A stretch of DNA of 42,627 bases from Fimenecus sp051881435 (GCA_051881435.1 JBJEPW010000023.1:1-42627), one strand, 5' to 3'. Positions 15,051 to 25,427 are shown, counted from the stretch's first letter. The notes: generated by a model not told the origin, from the sequence alone. Translations and numbers: made by a program.

Positions 15051-17090
15051 ATGAGCCGTAAAAAATGGATAACCGCACATATTGACAAAGACCTGGCGGC
15101 GCAGGTTGCCGAAAATCACAGCCTTGACCCCTTTACGGCGCTTATACTTGTGTCCCGCGGCATTACGGAATACGAGGATGTTGAGGATTTCTTTGATACG
15201 GATTTCAGCTTTTGCGACCCATATCTCATTGCCGATATGGATAAAGCGGCTTTGCGGATAAAAGAGGCAATAGATAATTTTGAAAAAATCTGCGTTTACG
15301 GCGATTACGATGCGGACGGAGTTACCTCAACCGCACTAATGTATTCCTGTCTTTCCTCCCACGGTGCCGATGTTATGTATTATATCCCCGACAGAATAAC
15401 AGAGGGGTACGGTATGTCATGCTCCGCTGTTGATAAGCTTCATGCACAGGGAGTAAAGCTTATTGTAACAGTTGATAACGGCGTGTCTGCCATAGAGGAA
15501 GTAGCCTATGCAAAAAGTCTTGGGATAGAAACGGTTGTAACAGACCACCATATGCCCGGTGAACAGCTCCCCGATGCCGTTGCGGTTGTTGACCCCCACC
15601 GTGCAGACTGTAATTTGCACTTTAAAGATTGGGCAGGCGTAGGCGTTGCCTTTAAAACCGTTTGTGCTCTTGAAAACGGCGATTATTCGGAAATACTCAA
15701 TGAATATGCGGATATTCTCGCAGTGGGCACCGTTGCCGATGTGGTGGATTTAAAGGACGAAAACCGTGCAATCGTAAAGTACGGCGTTGCAAAAATAAAT
15801 ACAAATCCCTGCAACGGAATAAATGCCCTCCGTCAGATTGCAGGTGTGAGCGACAGAGCTTTAAACGGAGTGGGAATAACCTTTGCATTAGCTCCACGCA
15901 TAAATGCGGCAGGCAGAATGGAGTCCGCCGTAACCGCTTTGAGATTGCTTTTGTGTGAGGATTTAGCAGAAGCTCTCAGCATTGCCGAGCAGGTGGATAA
16001 CTGCAATAAACAGCGCCATATTTCAGAAAATGAAATAATGGAGGAGGCTGTCGCCTGTATTGAGGCGGATAAACGGCTGAAATACGCAAAGGTCATAGTG
16101 GTGTGCGGTGAAAATTGGCACCACGGAGTTATAGGTATTGTTGCGGCAAGAATTACCGAAAAATACGGCAGACCGTCAATAGTAATAACCTTTGACGGCG
16201 ATAAGGGAACAGGCTCCGCAAGAAGTATTGAGGGCTTTTCCGTCTATGACGCAATAAAAGCCTGCGGTGATTTTCTTACCCATTTCGGCGGTCATACAAT
16301 GGCGGCAGGTTTGGGAATTGACCGTGAAAATGTTGAAAGCTTTTTTAGGGCGATTAACGCATATGCATCGTCCTGTGAAGAAACTGTGCCGGCGCTTATG
16401 CTTGACTGCAAGCTGAACCCTGCATATATAAATGCACAGCTTGCCGAGTCTCTTGAAGCCTTGGAGCCTTTCGGCGCAGGCAATCCACAGCCTGTTTTCG
16501 GAATTTTCGGGGTGCGTATTACGGGCATAAAGCCTGTGGGTGAGGGTAAACACCTGCGTATGAGCTTTACAAAGGGCAACACTCAGTTCTGCGCAATGAA
16601 ATTTTCCACAACTCTTAATGAGCTTCCCTACCGTGAGGGCGATACGGTGGATTTGGCTGTAAAAATTGATAAAAATGAGTTCAGGGGCGAAGTTAAAGCC
16701 TCTGTTCAGATAAAGGATATGCGGTTTTCGGGAATTGACGAGGATAAGCTTTTCAAATCCCGTGCCCTCTATGAAAAATATATGCGGGGAGAAATGCTTA
16801 CCTGTCACGAGGCAAGATTTTTAACCCCGTCAAGAGAGTTTTTGCTTGGAGTATTCAACTTTTTGAAAAATTACGGCGGCTGGCAGTTCGATATTGAAAG
16901 TATGCTTGTCCGCACAAGCTGTCCTGCGGAAAATCTGTGCAAAATGCAGATTTCCGTTGATGTTCTTTGCGAATTGGGACTGATACGGCAAGAGAGAGGC
17001 ATAATAATATTTGACGGCGACGGCAAAAAAGCGGATTTGTCTGCCTCTGCCGTTTTAAATGGTTTAGCAATGCAGGGGAGTGAGCATTGA
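15051..17090 (+). CDS. recJ: Single-stranded-DNA-specific exonuclease RecJ
   Basis: The 679-residue DHH-family 5'-3' exonuclease acts in recombination and mismatch or base-excision repair. Metal-binding motifs are YGDYDADG (D85, D87, D89), VTVDNG (D142) and DHH (165-167), followed by DHHA1 (FGGHTMAAG region) and an OB-like domain. Length is near that of shorter RecJ forms. It opens the long plus-strand run; its stop overlaps the relA start by one base (TGATG), so translation is likely coupled. Confidence 0.95.
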   Translation: MSRKKWITAHIDKDLAAQVAENHSLDPFTALILVSRGITEYEDVEDFFDTDFSFCDPYLIADMDKAALRIKEAIDNFEKICVYGDYDADGVTSTALMYSCLSSHGADVMYYIPDRITEGYGMSCSAVDKLHAQGVKLIVTVDNGVSAIEEVAYAKSLGIETVVTDHHMPGEQLPDAVAVVDPHRADCNLHFKDWAGVGVAFKTVCALENGDYSEILNEYADILAVGTVADVVDLKDENRAIVKYGVAKINTNPCNGINALRQIAGVSDRALNGVGITFALAPRINAAGRMESAVTALRLLLCEDLAEALSIAEQVDNCNKQRHISENEIMEEAVACIEADKRLKYAKVIVVCGENWHHGVIGIVAARITEKYGRPSIVITFDGDKGTGSARSIEGFSVYDAIKACGDFLTHFGGHTMAAGLGIDRENVESFFRAINAYASSCEETVPALMLDCKLNPAYINAQLAESLEALEPFGAGNPQPVFGIFGVRITGIKPVGEGKHLRMSFTKGNTQFCAMKFSTTLNELPYREGDTVDLAVKIDKNEFRGEVKASVQIKDMRFSGIDEDKLFKSRALYEKYMRGEMLTCHEARFLTPSREFLLGVFNFLKNYGGWQFDIESMLVRTSCPAENLCKMQISVDVLCELGLIRQERGIIIFDGDGKKADLSASAVLNGLAMQGSEH

Positions 17091-19282
17091 TGGCGGAAAA
17101 TGTAAATGTAAAAAGGCTGTATGGCGACTTGCGTGAAAAGATTGCGGCGATTCACAGTGAAGATGAGCTGAAAATCATTGATAAGGCTTTCGGCGTTGCC
17201 GAGGAATATCACGGCGGTCAGCTTCGCCGTTCGGGCGAGCCGTATATTATCCACCCCATAGCGGTTACCGATATTCTTGTGGATTTGGGTATGGATTGGC
17301 AGTCGCTTGTTGCGGCGCTTCTTCACGATGTGGTGGAGGATACTCCTTATACTCTTGAACAGCTCCGCTCCGATTTCGGCGATGAGGTGGCAACTCTCGT
17401 TGACGGTGTTACGAAATTAGGAAAGGTGCAGATAACCTCCCGTGAAACAAAAGAGGAACAGCAGGCGGAAAATGTCCGCAAAATGCTCCTTGCAATGTCA
17501 AAGGATATCCGTGTTATTATCGTAAAGCTTGCCGACAGGCTTCATAATATGCGTACCCTTGAATTTGTGGACCCGCAAAAGCAAAGGGATAAGGCACTTG
17601 AAACTCTTGAAATTTTTGCCCCTATTTCCCACCGCCTCGGTATCCGTTCCGTAAAAGAGGAACTGGAAGACAGAGCAATTCGTTTCCTCGACCCTGTGGC
17701 GTATGCCGCAATTGAGGAAAATGTTAAAAATTCCAGCCGTTCGGGCAACGATTTTCTTGAAAACACAAAAGAAAAAATTCTCGAAAGAGTCCATATGACC
17801 GTTCCAAACGCTCAAATCAGCGGCAGAATAAAAAGCGTTCACGGCATATACAGAAAAATGTATATGCAGGGCAAGCAGTTCGATGAAATTTACGATATAT
17901 ATGCAGTCCGTATAATCGTTGATACGGTTGTGGATTGCTATAACTGCCTCGGTATTATACACGATATGTATAAGCCTTTGCCGGGGCGTTTTAAGGATTA
18001 TATTTCAACGCCCAAGCCCAATATGTATCAGTCATTGCACACAACGGTAATCGGCAAAGAGGGCACTCCCTTTGAGGTGCAGATAAGAACATGGGAAATG
18101 CACCGTACAGCCGAATACGGTATTGCGGCGCATTGGAAATATAAGCTGGGTATTAACGGCGGCAAAAAGAGCTTTGACGAGGGTCTTCAATGGATTCGCG
18201 AAATGCTTGAAGCACAGCAGGAAACAGGGGACGCCCGTGAAATCGTTTCCTCAATCAAAACCGATCTTATTCCCGATGAGGTATTTGTATATACCCCCAA
18301 GGGCGATGTTATAAATATTCCTCAGGGCTCAACGGTTATCGACTTTGCCTATGCCATTCATACAGAAGTGGGCAATAAAATGACAGGCGCCAAGGTGGAC
18401 GGCAGAATGGTCCCCCTTGATTATGTTGTAAAAACGGGGGAGATTGTGGAAATCCTTACAACCTCTCAACCCGGAAAGGGTCCCAGCAGGGATTGGCTCA
18501 ATATTGCAAAATCAAGTCAGGCAAAGAGCAAAATCCGTTCATGGTTCAAGCGCGAAAAGCGTGAGGAAAATATCATAGAGGGCAAGGCAGAGGTTGAGCG
18601 TGAGTTTAAGCGCAACTATATCCGTCTTGATGAAGAAGATTATCAGAGCTTTTTGAAAAAGCTTTGTGAGCGTCAGCATATGGAGTCCCTCGATGATTTC
18701 TATGCCGCAATCGGCTTCGGCGGGCTTTCAATAAACCGCCTTATGCCATATATCAAAGAAGAATATCATAAAAATTACGATAAAAGCCGTGAAGAAATTA
18801 AAATCACACCTGTTGAAACCGTGTCGAGAAAGAAAAAGGACGGCGTTACGGTGGAGGGCATTGATAACTGCCTTATTAAATTTTCACGGTGCTGTAATCC
18901 TCTTCCCGGCGACCCCATAATCGGCTTTATTACGAGGGGACACGGCGTTTCTGTCCATAAGGCGGATTGCACCAATGTGCCCAAGGATATAAAGAACTGC
19001 GCCGAGCCTGCACGCTGGGTAAGAGCGTATTGGAACAAGGATGTTAAAGAGGAATACAAAGCTACCATTACCATGACCTGCCTTTCAAGAATCGGACTTA
19101 TGGCAGATGTCAGTATGCAGGTGGCAAATATGAAAGTTAATATAACGGACATCAATACCCGTGACACCAAGGACGGCAGATGTATTTTGAGCATAACCGT
19201 AAAGGTTGGGGGCATTGAGCATCTTAAAAACCTTATTGCCAAAATAGAAAAGGTTGACGGAGTATTGAGCGTAGAGAGGTAA
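17090..19282 (+). CDS. relA: Bifunctional (p)ppGpp synthetase/hydrolase (Rel)
   Basis: The 730-residue stringent-response enzyme has, in order, an HD hydrolase domain (H55, HD at 79-80, HDVVEDT), a synthetase domain (RIKSVHGIYRKM, YKPLPGRFKDYI, HRTAEYGIAAHW), a TGS domain (VFVYTPKGDVINIPQG), a zinc-finger-like region (CCNPLPGDPI) and a C-terminal ACT domain. Both HD and synthetase motifs look intact, so it should both make and degrade the alarmone. The ATG at 17090 is preferred over the TTG at 17087 because GGGGAG is 9 nt upstream. The recJ-rel-dtd-MBL-hemZ order is common in clostridia. Confidence 0.96.
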   Translation: MAENVNVKRLYGDLREKIAAIHSEDELKIIDKAFGVAEEYHGGQLRRSGEPYIIHPIAVTDILVDLGMDWQSLVAALLHDVVEDTPYTLEQLRSDFGDEVATLVDGVTKLGKVQITSRETKEEQQAENVRKMLLAMSKDIRVIIVKLADRLHNMRTLEFVDPQKQRDKALETLEIFAPISHRLGIRSVKEELEDRAIRFLDPVAYAAIEENVKNSSRSGNDFLENTKEKILERVHMTVPNAQISGRIKSVHGIYRKMYMQGKQFDEIYDIYAVRIIVDTVVDCYNCLGIIHDMYKPLPGRFKDYISTPKPNMYQSLHTTVIGKEGTPFEVQIRTWEMHRTAEYGIAAHWKYKLGINGGKKSFDEGLQWIREMLEAQQETGDAREIVSSIKTDLIPDEVFVYTPKGDVINIPQGSTVIDFAYAIHTEVGNKMTGAKVDGRMVPLDYVVKTGEIVEILTTSQPGKGPSRDWLNIAKSSQAKSKIRSWFKREKREENIIEGKAEVEREFKRNYIRLDEEDYQSFLKKLCERQHMESLDDFYAAIGFGGLSINRLMPYIKEEYHKNYDKSREEIKITPVETVSRKKKDGVTVEGIDNCLIKFSRCCNPLPGDPIIGFITRGHGVSVHKADCTNVPKDIKNCAEPARWVRAYWNKDVKEEYKATITMTCLSRIGLMADVSMQVANMKVNITDINTRDTKDGRCILSITVKVGGIEHLKNLIAKIEKVDGVLSVER

Positions 19283-19285
19283 AAA

Positions 19286-19744
19286 ATGAAAGCAGTTATA
19301 CAAAGAGTTACAAAAGCCTCCGTAACGGTAAACGGTGAGCTTATTTCAGAAATCGGCAAGGGCTATCTTGTCCTTTTAGGCGTAATGGACGATGATACAG
19401 AGGCGGACGCCGAAATAACAGCAAAAAAAACTGCCTCACTGCGTATTTTTGAGGATGAGGATGAAAAAATGAATTTGGATATCCTCAATGTGGGCGGCGA
19501 GGTGCTTGCCGTGTCCCAATTTACCCTTTGCGCCGATGTAAAAAAAGGCAACAGACCGTCCTTTATCCGTTCTGCGGCGCCTGACCGTGCAAACGAGCTG
19601 TATGAGCTTTATTGCAGTAAGCTTTTAGAAAACGGCGTTAAAAATGTAGAAAAAGGCATTTTCGGCGCCGATATGAAGGTGGAGCTTTTAAACGACGGTC
19701 CTGTTACCATTCTTTACGATTCGGAAATTTGGAGAAAGAAGTAA
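19286..19744 (+). CDS. dtd: D-aminoacyl-tRNA deacylase
   Basis: The 152-residue Dtd cleaves D-amino acids (and glycine from tRNA-Ala) off tRNA. Both active-site motifs are present: SQFTL near residue 78 and NDGPVTI near residue 138. Length is typical. It begins only a few bases after the rel stop, with GAGAGG inside the end of rel as ribosome site. Confidence 0.96.
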   Translation: MKAVIQRVTKASVTVNGELISEIGKGYLVLLGVMDDDTEADAEITAKKTASLRIFEDEDEKMNLDILNVGGEVLAVSQFTLCADVKKGNRPSFIRSAAPDRANELYELYCSKLLENGVKNVEKGIFGADMKVELLNDGPVTILYDSEIWRKK

Positions 19745-19749
19745 TTTAA

Positions 19750-20388
19750 TTGAGTATCAGTATAAAAAGATTTGTCCTCGGTGATATTTCAACAAATACC
19801 TATGTTGTGTGGGACAATATCAGCGGCGATTGTGCCGTTGTGGACCCTGCAACGGAGGATAGGGGTCTTTTAGAGTATTTAAAGGACAAAAATGTTAAAT
19901 ATATTCTTTTAACTCACGGCCATTTTGACCATATTGCAGGCGTTAAAGCCGTTAAGGATATGAGTTCGGCAAAGATAGTAATTCACAGTGAGGATGCCGA
20001 TTGCCTTTGCGACCGTGACAAAAGCCTTTTTTCGTGGCAGTATCCCGATGTCGAACAGCCCTTGTGCCATGCTGATATAACGATAAATGACGGCGATACC
20101 TTGCCTTTCGGTGACGGTGAAATCAAGGTTATGCACACTCCGGGGCATACAAAGGGCGGCGTTTGCTATATTTTCACAAATGACCGTGTAATTTTTTCGG
20201 GTGATACACTTTTCCGCCTTTCAGCGGGCAGAACTGATTTTCCCGGCGGCAACCCCCGTGAGGAGCTTATGTCGCTTTCAAAGCTTGCGGCGCTGGACGG
20301 AGATTATAGAGTTTACCCCGGCCATGATGAAGAAACAACTCTTGAATACGAGCGGCAGAACAACCGTTATGTTAAGGTAAGAATATGA
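19750..20388 (+). CDS. Metallo-beta-lactamase-fold hydrolase (glyoxalase II-like)
   Basis: The 212-residue protein has the metal-binding THGHFDH motif near residues 55-61, HTPGHTKGG, FSGDTLF and a final GHDEETT. These are the ligands of a dinuclear metal centre as in hydroxyacylglutathione hydrolase-like enzymes. The usual clostridial neighbour of rel and dtd is an enzyme of this type, but its substrate is not known; a thioester hydrolase role is a family-level inference. It starts at a TTG, 6 bp after dtd, and its stop overlaps the hemZ ATG (ATGA). Confidence 0.88.
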   Translation: MSISIKRFVLGDISTNTYVVWDNISGDCAVVDPATEDRGLLEYLKDKNVKYILLTHGHFDHIAGVKAVKDMSSAKIVIHSEDADCLCDRDKSLFSWQYPDVEQPLCHADITINDGDTLPFGDGEIKVMHTPGHTKGGVCYIFTNDRVIFSGDTLFRLSAGRTDFPGGNPREELMSLSKLAALDGDYRVYPGHDEETTLEYERQNNRYVKVRI

Positions 20389-21821
20389 AACTTTTGGTAA
20401 TAAATCACAGCTACCATTATGAGATGGAAAAGCTTGTGCGTATCTTTCTCCCCAATGAAAAAATTGAGGTTATCCGTGATGAAAATACAGAGGATTTTCA
20501 GCTTTTAACATCCCTGGGGGAGAATATAACCGTTACTGCTCGGTTTGAGGGCTTTTCCAAAACCCTCACAGCCCCTCTTTGCAGCGACAATGAAATGCAA
20601 ATGGGCAGAATGGTGTATTCTCTTATGGGGGAATACACAGGCTTTTACCCCAAATGGGGAGTTTTAACAGGTGTAAGACCGTCAAAACTTTTGATTAACA
20701 CGGAAAAAGAGATGGGCAGAGAAAATACCGAAAGGTATTTTAAAAACGATTTGCTTGTTTCCAATGAGAAATATGCCCTTGCACGGAGTGTTGCAGATTG
20801 TGAGGAACATATAATCTCGTTGTCAAAACCCGATTCTTTCAGTCTTTATGTGTCAATTCCCTTTTGTCCAACTCGGTGCAGTTATTGCTCTTTTGTTTCA
20901 CATTCCGTTGAAACAGAAAAAGCGAAAAATCTTGTGCCCCGGTATGTGGAACTTCTTTTAAAAGAACTTGAAATAACGGGTGAAATCGCAAAAAAACTCG
21001 GTTTGCGCCTTGAAAGCGTATATGTGGGCGGCGGAACTCCCACAACTCTCAATGCGGAACAGTTAAAGGCGTTAACTTCCACAATTTCCGATTGCTTTGA
21101 TCTTTCCTCCTGCCGTGAATTTACCGTTGAGGCAGGCAGACCCGATACCGTAACAGAGGAAAAACTGCGTGTATTAAAAAATAACGCTGTTGACAGAATA
21201 AGCATAAACCCCCAAACCTTTTCCGACAGCGTTTTAAAGGAAATCGGCAGGCGCCATACCGCCGAGGACACAATAAACGCCTTTAAGCTTGCGCGGAGTG
21301 TGGGCTTTGGCAATATAAATATGGATTTGATAGCAGGTCTTCCCACCGATACCGTGGAAAGCTTCCGTCGTTCTGCCCATATTGCTCTAAGCCTTGAACC
21401 CGAGAATATTACGGTTCATACCCTCGCTGTTAAAAGAGCGTCAAGCATAGGTGCCGATTCCCCGTCTATTGCGGCGGAAAATGCAAAAATTGCGTCACGA
21501 ATGCTTGATTATACATATGAAAATTTCAGAAATGACTACCGCCCGTACTATATGTACCGTCAGTCAAAATCCGCAGGCAGTCTTGAAAATGTGGGCTGGA
21601 GCCGAGAGGGCTTTGAGTGCGTCTATAACATTTTTATGATGGAGGAATGCCACACAATTCTCTCCTGCGGCGGCGGTGCGGTGACAAAGCTTAAAGCACC
21701 AAAGGGCGATGAAATAGAAAGGATTTTCAATTTCAAATATCCTTTTGAGTATATTTCGGGCTTTGAAGAACTTATTGAACGCAAGAAAAGAATAACACAG
21801 TTTTATAATACATATTCTTAA
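20385..21821 (+). CDS. hemZ: HemZ-type radical SAM coproporphyrinogen dehydrogenase-like protein
   Basis: The 478-residue radical SAM protein has the cluster motif CxxxCxxC at C161, C165 and C168 (FCPTRCSYCSF), then YVGGGTPTTL, EAGRPDT and the SINPQTFSD segment typical of HemN/HemZ. HemZ has an N-terminal extension before the radical SAM domain, which is seen here (about 150 residues). The family is named for oxygen-independent coproporphyrinogen oxidation, although many clostridial members have no proven heme role. I see no other heme gene in the window. It overlaps the preceding gene by four bases. Confidence 0.9.
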   Translation: MKLLVINHSYHYEMEKLVRIFLPNEKIEVIRDENTEDFQLLTSLGENITVTARFEGFSKTLTAPLCSDNEMQMGRMVYSLMGEYTGFYPKWGVLTGVRPSKLLINTEKEMGRENTERYFKNDLLVSNEKYALARSVADCEEHIISLSKPDSFSLYVSIPFCPTRCSYCSFVSHSVETEKAKNLVPRYVELLLKELEITGEIAKKLGLRLESVYVGGGTPTTLNAEQLKALTSTISDCFDLSSCREFTVEAGRPDTVTEEKLRVLKNNAVDRISINPQTFSDSVLKEIGRRHTAEDTINAFKLARSVGFGNINMDLIAGLPTDTVESFRRSAHIALSLEPENITVHTLAVKRASSIGADSPSIAAENAKIASRMLDYTYENFRNDYRPYYMYRQSKSAGSLENVGWSREGFECVYNIFMMEECHTILSCGGGAVTKLKAPKGDEIERIFNFKYPFEYISGFEELIERKKRITQFYNTYS

Positions 21822-21848
21822 AAGCGGACAGAGAAAGGAAGGTACAAA

Positions 21849-22775
21849 ATGTCTAATATCAATAACGAGCTTGAATATATAAACGAGACAGCGTCAGCCG
21901 CACCCTGTTATTTGGTAGAAAAATGCGAGGCGCGTTACAGAAATATAATAGACGAAATCGCTTGCCGCGTGTGTGAGGATAAGGGCAGAGAAATCGTTAT
22001 GCTGGCAGGTCCTTCCTCCTCGGGCAAAACAACAACGGCGAATAAGCTGGCGCAAGCCTTCCGTGAACACGGCGTTCAAACTTATGTTTTGAGCCTTGAC
22101 GATTTTTACATTAACCGTGAGGATATACCACTTCTCCCCGACGGCACACGGGATTATGAAACCGTTTATGCTCTTGACCTTGATTGCTTTGAAAAAACGG
22201 TCAACGCCTTGCTGAAAGGCGAAACGGTGAAAGCGCCCGTATTTGATTTTACAACAGGTAAGCGAAGCGATGCTAAGTTTAACGAAATAACGCTTGGGGA
22301 AACAGATGCCGTAATAATCGAGGGGCTTCACGCATTGAACCCTGTCATTACCGATAAAATTGACGGCAAGCTTATGAAAATATATATCAGCGTTTCGTCA
22401 AGAATTTATGACCGCAAGGGCAAAATCATACTCAATAAACGCAATCTCCGTTTCGTGCGAAGACTTGTGCGTGATTATAAATTCAGGGACAGCACGGTTG
22501 ACAATACTTACAAATTGTGGAAAAATGTAACAGAGGGAGAGGATAAATATCTGTTCCCTTACCGCGGTAACGCAGATATACGCATAAACACAATTCATCT
22601 CTATGAGCCCTGCGTTTTAAAACAGCAGGCTTTGCCCCTCCTTAAAAACAGTGAAATATCTGCGGAGTATAAGGCAGATGCAGAAAAATTGTGCAGAGCG
22701 CTTGAACTGTTTGAAGATATTGATATTTCCCTCGTTCCGCAGGATTCTTTATTAAGGGAATTTTTAGGCGAATAG
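21849..22775 (+). CDS. Uridine kinase-like nucleoside kinase
   Basis: The 308-residue P-loop kinase has Walker A GPSSSGKTT (residues 54-62), LSLDDFY and the phosphoribulokinase/uridine-kinase signature VIIEGLHALNP. The N-terminal 50 residues precede the kinase domain; it lacks the TGS domain of longer relatives. It should phosphorylate a nucleoside, probably uridine or cytidine. GAAAGGAAGG lies before the ATG, 27 bp after hemZ. Confidence 0.85.
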   Translation: MSNINNELEYINETASAAPCYLVEKCEARYRNIIDEIACRVCEDKGREIVMLAGPSSSGKTTTANKLAQAFREHGVQTYVLSLDDFYINREDIPLLPDGTRDYETVYALDLDCFEKTVNALLKGETVKAPVFDFTTGKRSDAKFNEITLGETDAVIIEGLHALNPVITDKIDGKLMKIYISVSSRIYDRKGKIILNKRNLRFVRRLVRDYKFRDSTVDNTYKLWKNVTEGEDKYLFPYRGNADIRINTIHLYEPCVLKQQALPLLKNSEISAEYKADAEKLCRALELFEDIDISLVPQDSLLREFLGE

Positions 22776-22811
22776 GTAACGATAATAAACATAAAAAAGG
22801 TGTGAACTGAT

Positions 22812-24590
22812 TTGGCAGGAAGCAAAAGAAAAAGCCAGTCGCTTTTAAACGGGGCGTTGGTACTAAGCCTTGCAACGCTGATAGTAAAAATAATAGGCGT
22901 AATTTATAAAATCCCCCTTTCAAATATGATAGGTACGGTGGGCAGAGGTTATTTTGACTCGGCATACAACCTTTACGTGCCTATTTATACCGTTTCCATG
23001 GCGGGGCTGCCCGTGGCTATCGCTAAAATGGTGTCACAGCAGATGGCGCTGGGGCATTTTCGCGATGTACGCCTTATTCATAGGGTAGCAAAACGGCTCT
23101 TCCTGATAATGGGCATTCTGGGAACGCTTACCATGCTTGTTTTGGCATATCCTTACGCGCTCTCCGCAAAGAATATGAATGTTTTGCCGGCAATTTTCGT
23201 TATAACGCCGTCAATATTCTTTTGCTGTATAATGTCAAGCTACCGCGGATATTATAACGGACTTCGCAATATGACTCCCACGGCTTTTTCACAGGTTTTT
23301 GAAGCAGGCGGAAAGCTGATTTTCGGTCTGTTGTGTGCAAAATGGGTGATAAGCTACGGCTATTCCCGTTTCGAGGCGGGGCTTACCGTTTTCGGTCAAA
23401 CCGTGTCAAATGAAACAGAGGCTTTAAGCGCAATTTACCCCTATGCGGCGGCGGCCGCCGCGTCAGGCGTAACCTTGGGTACGGTAATCGGTATGATTTA
23501 CCTGCTTATTCTCTATAAAATCAAGGGCGACGGCATTACAAAAACGGAGCTTGCGTCTTCTCCCAAACCCGAGCGGTCGGGCGTGGTTGCCAAAAAGATT
23601 ATTGTCTTTGCTATTCCCGTTGTGGCGAGCTCCCTGGTTTTCAGCATTACAAATCTTATCGACGCTGTTACAATCCAAAACCGCCTTGAACATATGATAG
23701 TGAATAATATGGATTATATAAGAAGCATTTATGCAACGGAGCTTGCAGGTGTGCTTGATGGTGATGTGAAGAATTTCCTTTACGGTGCGTATTCACTTTC
23801 TCTCGATTTTAAAAACTTAATTCCGTCTCTTACAATGCCTTTGGGAATAAGTGCCATTCCTGCGCTTTCAGCCGCATGGGCGATAAAAAGCAAAAAGCAG
23901 ATAAAAACCTCCATCGAAGCGGTACTGCGTATTACAATGATGATAGCAATGCCCTGCGGAATAGGCTTGGCAGTTCTTTCACAGCCCGTGCTGGCGGTAT
24001 TTTACGGCAGCGGAAACTCTGCGGCAGGCATTTCAATAGCGGCTCCCGTAATGTCAGCTTACGGAATTACCGTTTTCTTAACTGCGCTGGCACAGCCCAT
24101 GACAAATATGCTTCAAGCCCTTGATAAGGCAAAAATACCCCTTATATCCCTTTCAATCGGCGCCGTTGCAAAGGTTGTTTTAAACTATATTCTCGTGGGA
24201 ATACCGAAAATAAATGTTAACGGAGCGGTTATAGGTACTGTTGTTTGCTATGCGTTAATCGTAATAATAAATCTTTGTGCTTTGATTTTTACCGCAAAAA
24301 TAAGAATAAACTTCATATCGGTTTTCGTAAAACCGATTTTCTGCGGTATCCTCTGCGGCGCGGCGGCATATACTTCCTTCGGTATTTGCAACAGATTTAT
24401 TCCTGCTTTTTCCATCGCAGGACATTCTCTTAAAAACCTGCTTGCGCTGGGATTGGCTATCTGTTTCGGCGGAATTGTGTATGTAATTTCCATGCTTTTG
24501 ATAAAAGGAATAGCAAAAGATGATATAATTATGCTTCCAAAGGGAGAAAAAATCGCAAAACTACTTGCAAAATATGGATTTATAGAGTAA
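22812..24590 (+). CDS. SpoVB/MurJ-like polysaccharide flippase (MOP superfamily)
   Basis: The 592-residue protein has about 14 transmembrane segments and starts with the typical LNGALVLSLATLIVKIIGV helix. It belongs to the polysaccharide transporter/SpoVB group of MOP flippases, which move lipid-linked peptidoglycan or polysaccharide precursors across the membrane. It starts at a TTG with AAGGTG upstream. Together with mazG and rqcP downstream it forms the order yabM-yabN-yabO known from B. subtilis, so it is probably the YabM-type member. Confidence 0.87.
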   Translation: MAGSKRKSQSLLNGALVLSLATLIVKIIGVIYKIPLSNMIGTVGRGYFDSAYNLYVPIYTVSMAGLPVAIAKMVSQQMALGHFRDVRLIHRVAKRLFLIMGILGTLTMLVLAYPYALSAKNMNVLPAIFVITPSIFFCCIMSSYRGYYNGLRNMTPTAFSQVFEAGGKLIFGLLCAKWVISYGYSRFEAGLTVFGQTVSNETEALSAIYPYAAAAAASGVTLGTVIGMIYLLILYKIKGDGITKTELASSPKPERSGVVAKKIIVFAIPVVASSLVFSITNLIDAVTIQNRLEHMIVNNMDYIRSIYATELAGVLDGDVKNFLYGAYSLSLDFKNLIPSLTMPLGISAIPALSAAWAIKSKKQIKTSIEAVLRITMMIAMPCGIGLAVLSQPVLAVFYGSGNSAAGISIAAPVMSAYGITVFLTALAQPMTNMLQALDKAKIPLISLSIGAVAKVVLNYILVGIPKINVNGAVIGTVVCYALIVIINLCALIFTAKIRINFISVFVKPIFCGILCGAAAYTSFGICNRFIPAFSIAGHSLKNLLALGLAICFGGIVYVISMLLIKGIAKDDIIMLPKGEKIAKLLAKYGFIE

Positions 24591-24620
24591 AATAGAGGAG
24601 TAAAGTAAAGGGTGGCGGCA

Positions 24621-25427
24621 ATGACGGAAGGTTTTCAGTTTAAAGATAGTTACGATATTCAGGACCTTGCGGAAATTGTTCGTATTCTCCGTGCTCCCGG
24701 CGGTTGCCCGTGGGACCGTGAGCAAACCCATAAAACCATACGCCGTGATTTCCTTGAAGAAACCTATGAGGTAATCGAGGCAATCAATAAAGAAGATACG
24801 CTTCTTCTTAAAGAAGAACTTGGCGATGTTCTTTTGCAAGTGGTTTTCCATTCCCAGATTGAAACGGAAAAAGGCTCGTTTGATTTAAACGATGTTGCCG
24901 ACGGTATTTGCAAAAAGATGATTGAGCGCCATCCCCATGTTTTCGGAACAGCAGTTGCCGAGAACAGTGAGCAGGTGCTTGAAAATTGGGACGCAATCAA
25001 AAAGCGCACCAAAAATCAAAAGAGCCAGACCGACTCAATGCTTTCCGTGCCCCGTGAGTTCCCTGCGCTTATGCGTGCGGATAAGGTGCAGAAAAAAGCC
25101 TCAAAGGTTGGCTTTGATTGGGACAGCGCAGAGGGTGCTTTCCATAAGGTGGAGGAAGAGCTTGCCGAATTAAAGGTGGCTGTGAAAAACGGCGACGGCG
25201 CTAATACTTTGGAAGAATTGGGAGATTTGCTTTTCTCCGTTGTTAATGTTTCGAGGTTTGTCGGCGTCGATAGTGAAGAAGCCCTCACCAAAGCCACCGA
25301 TAAGTTTATTGATAGGTTTTCAAAAGTTGAAAAGCTTGCCGCAGAGAAAGGCATTGATATGAAAAATGCCGAACTTACGGAGCTTGACAAACTTTGGGAT
25401 ATAGCAAAAGCGTCAAAAAAGGATTGA
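24621..25427 (+). CDS. mazG: Nucleoside triphosphate pyrophosphohydrolase MazG
   Basis: The 268-residue protein carries two MazG domains; the first shows GGCPWDREQTH and the metal-binding EETYE (residues 46-50), the second begins near residue 140 (KVGFDWDSAEGAF). It hydrolyses NTPs to NMP and pyrophosphate and cleans abnormal nucleotides. The start is uncertain between GTG at 24612 (GAGGAG 11 nt upstream) and ATG at 24621 (AAGGG 9-10 nt upstream); I use the ATG. It lacks the tetrapyrrole methylase domain that B. subtilis YabN carries. Confidence 0.93.
   Translation: MTEGFQFKDSYDIQDLAEIVRILRAPGGCPWDREQTHKTIRRDFLEETYEVIEAINKEDTLLLKEELGDVLLQVVFHSQIETEKGSFDLNDVADGICKKMIERHPHVFGTAVAENSEQVLENWDAIKKRTKNQKSQTDSMLSVPREFPALMRADKVQKKASKVGFDWDSAEGAFHKVEEELAELKVAVKNGDGANTLEELGDLLFSVVNVSRFVGVDSEEALTKATDKFIDRFSKVEKLAAEKGIDMKNAELTELDKLWDIAKASKKD

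Noticed and set aside
16176..16808. 210-codon minus-strand frame opposite recJ
   Set aside because: Antisense shadow of the conserved RecJ DHHA1/OB region.
18775..19359. 194-codon minus-strand frame opposite relA
   Set aside because: Shadow of the Rel C-terminal domains and the dtd start; codon pattern does not fit a gene.
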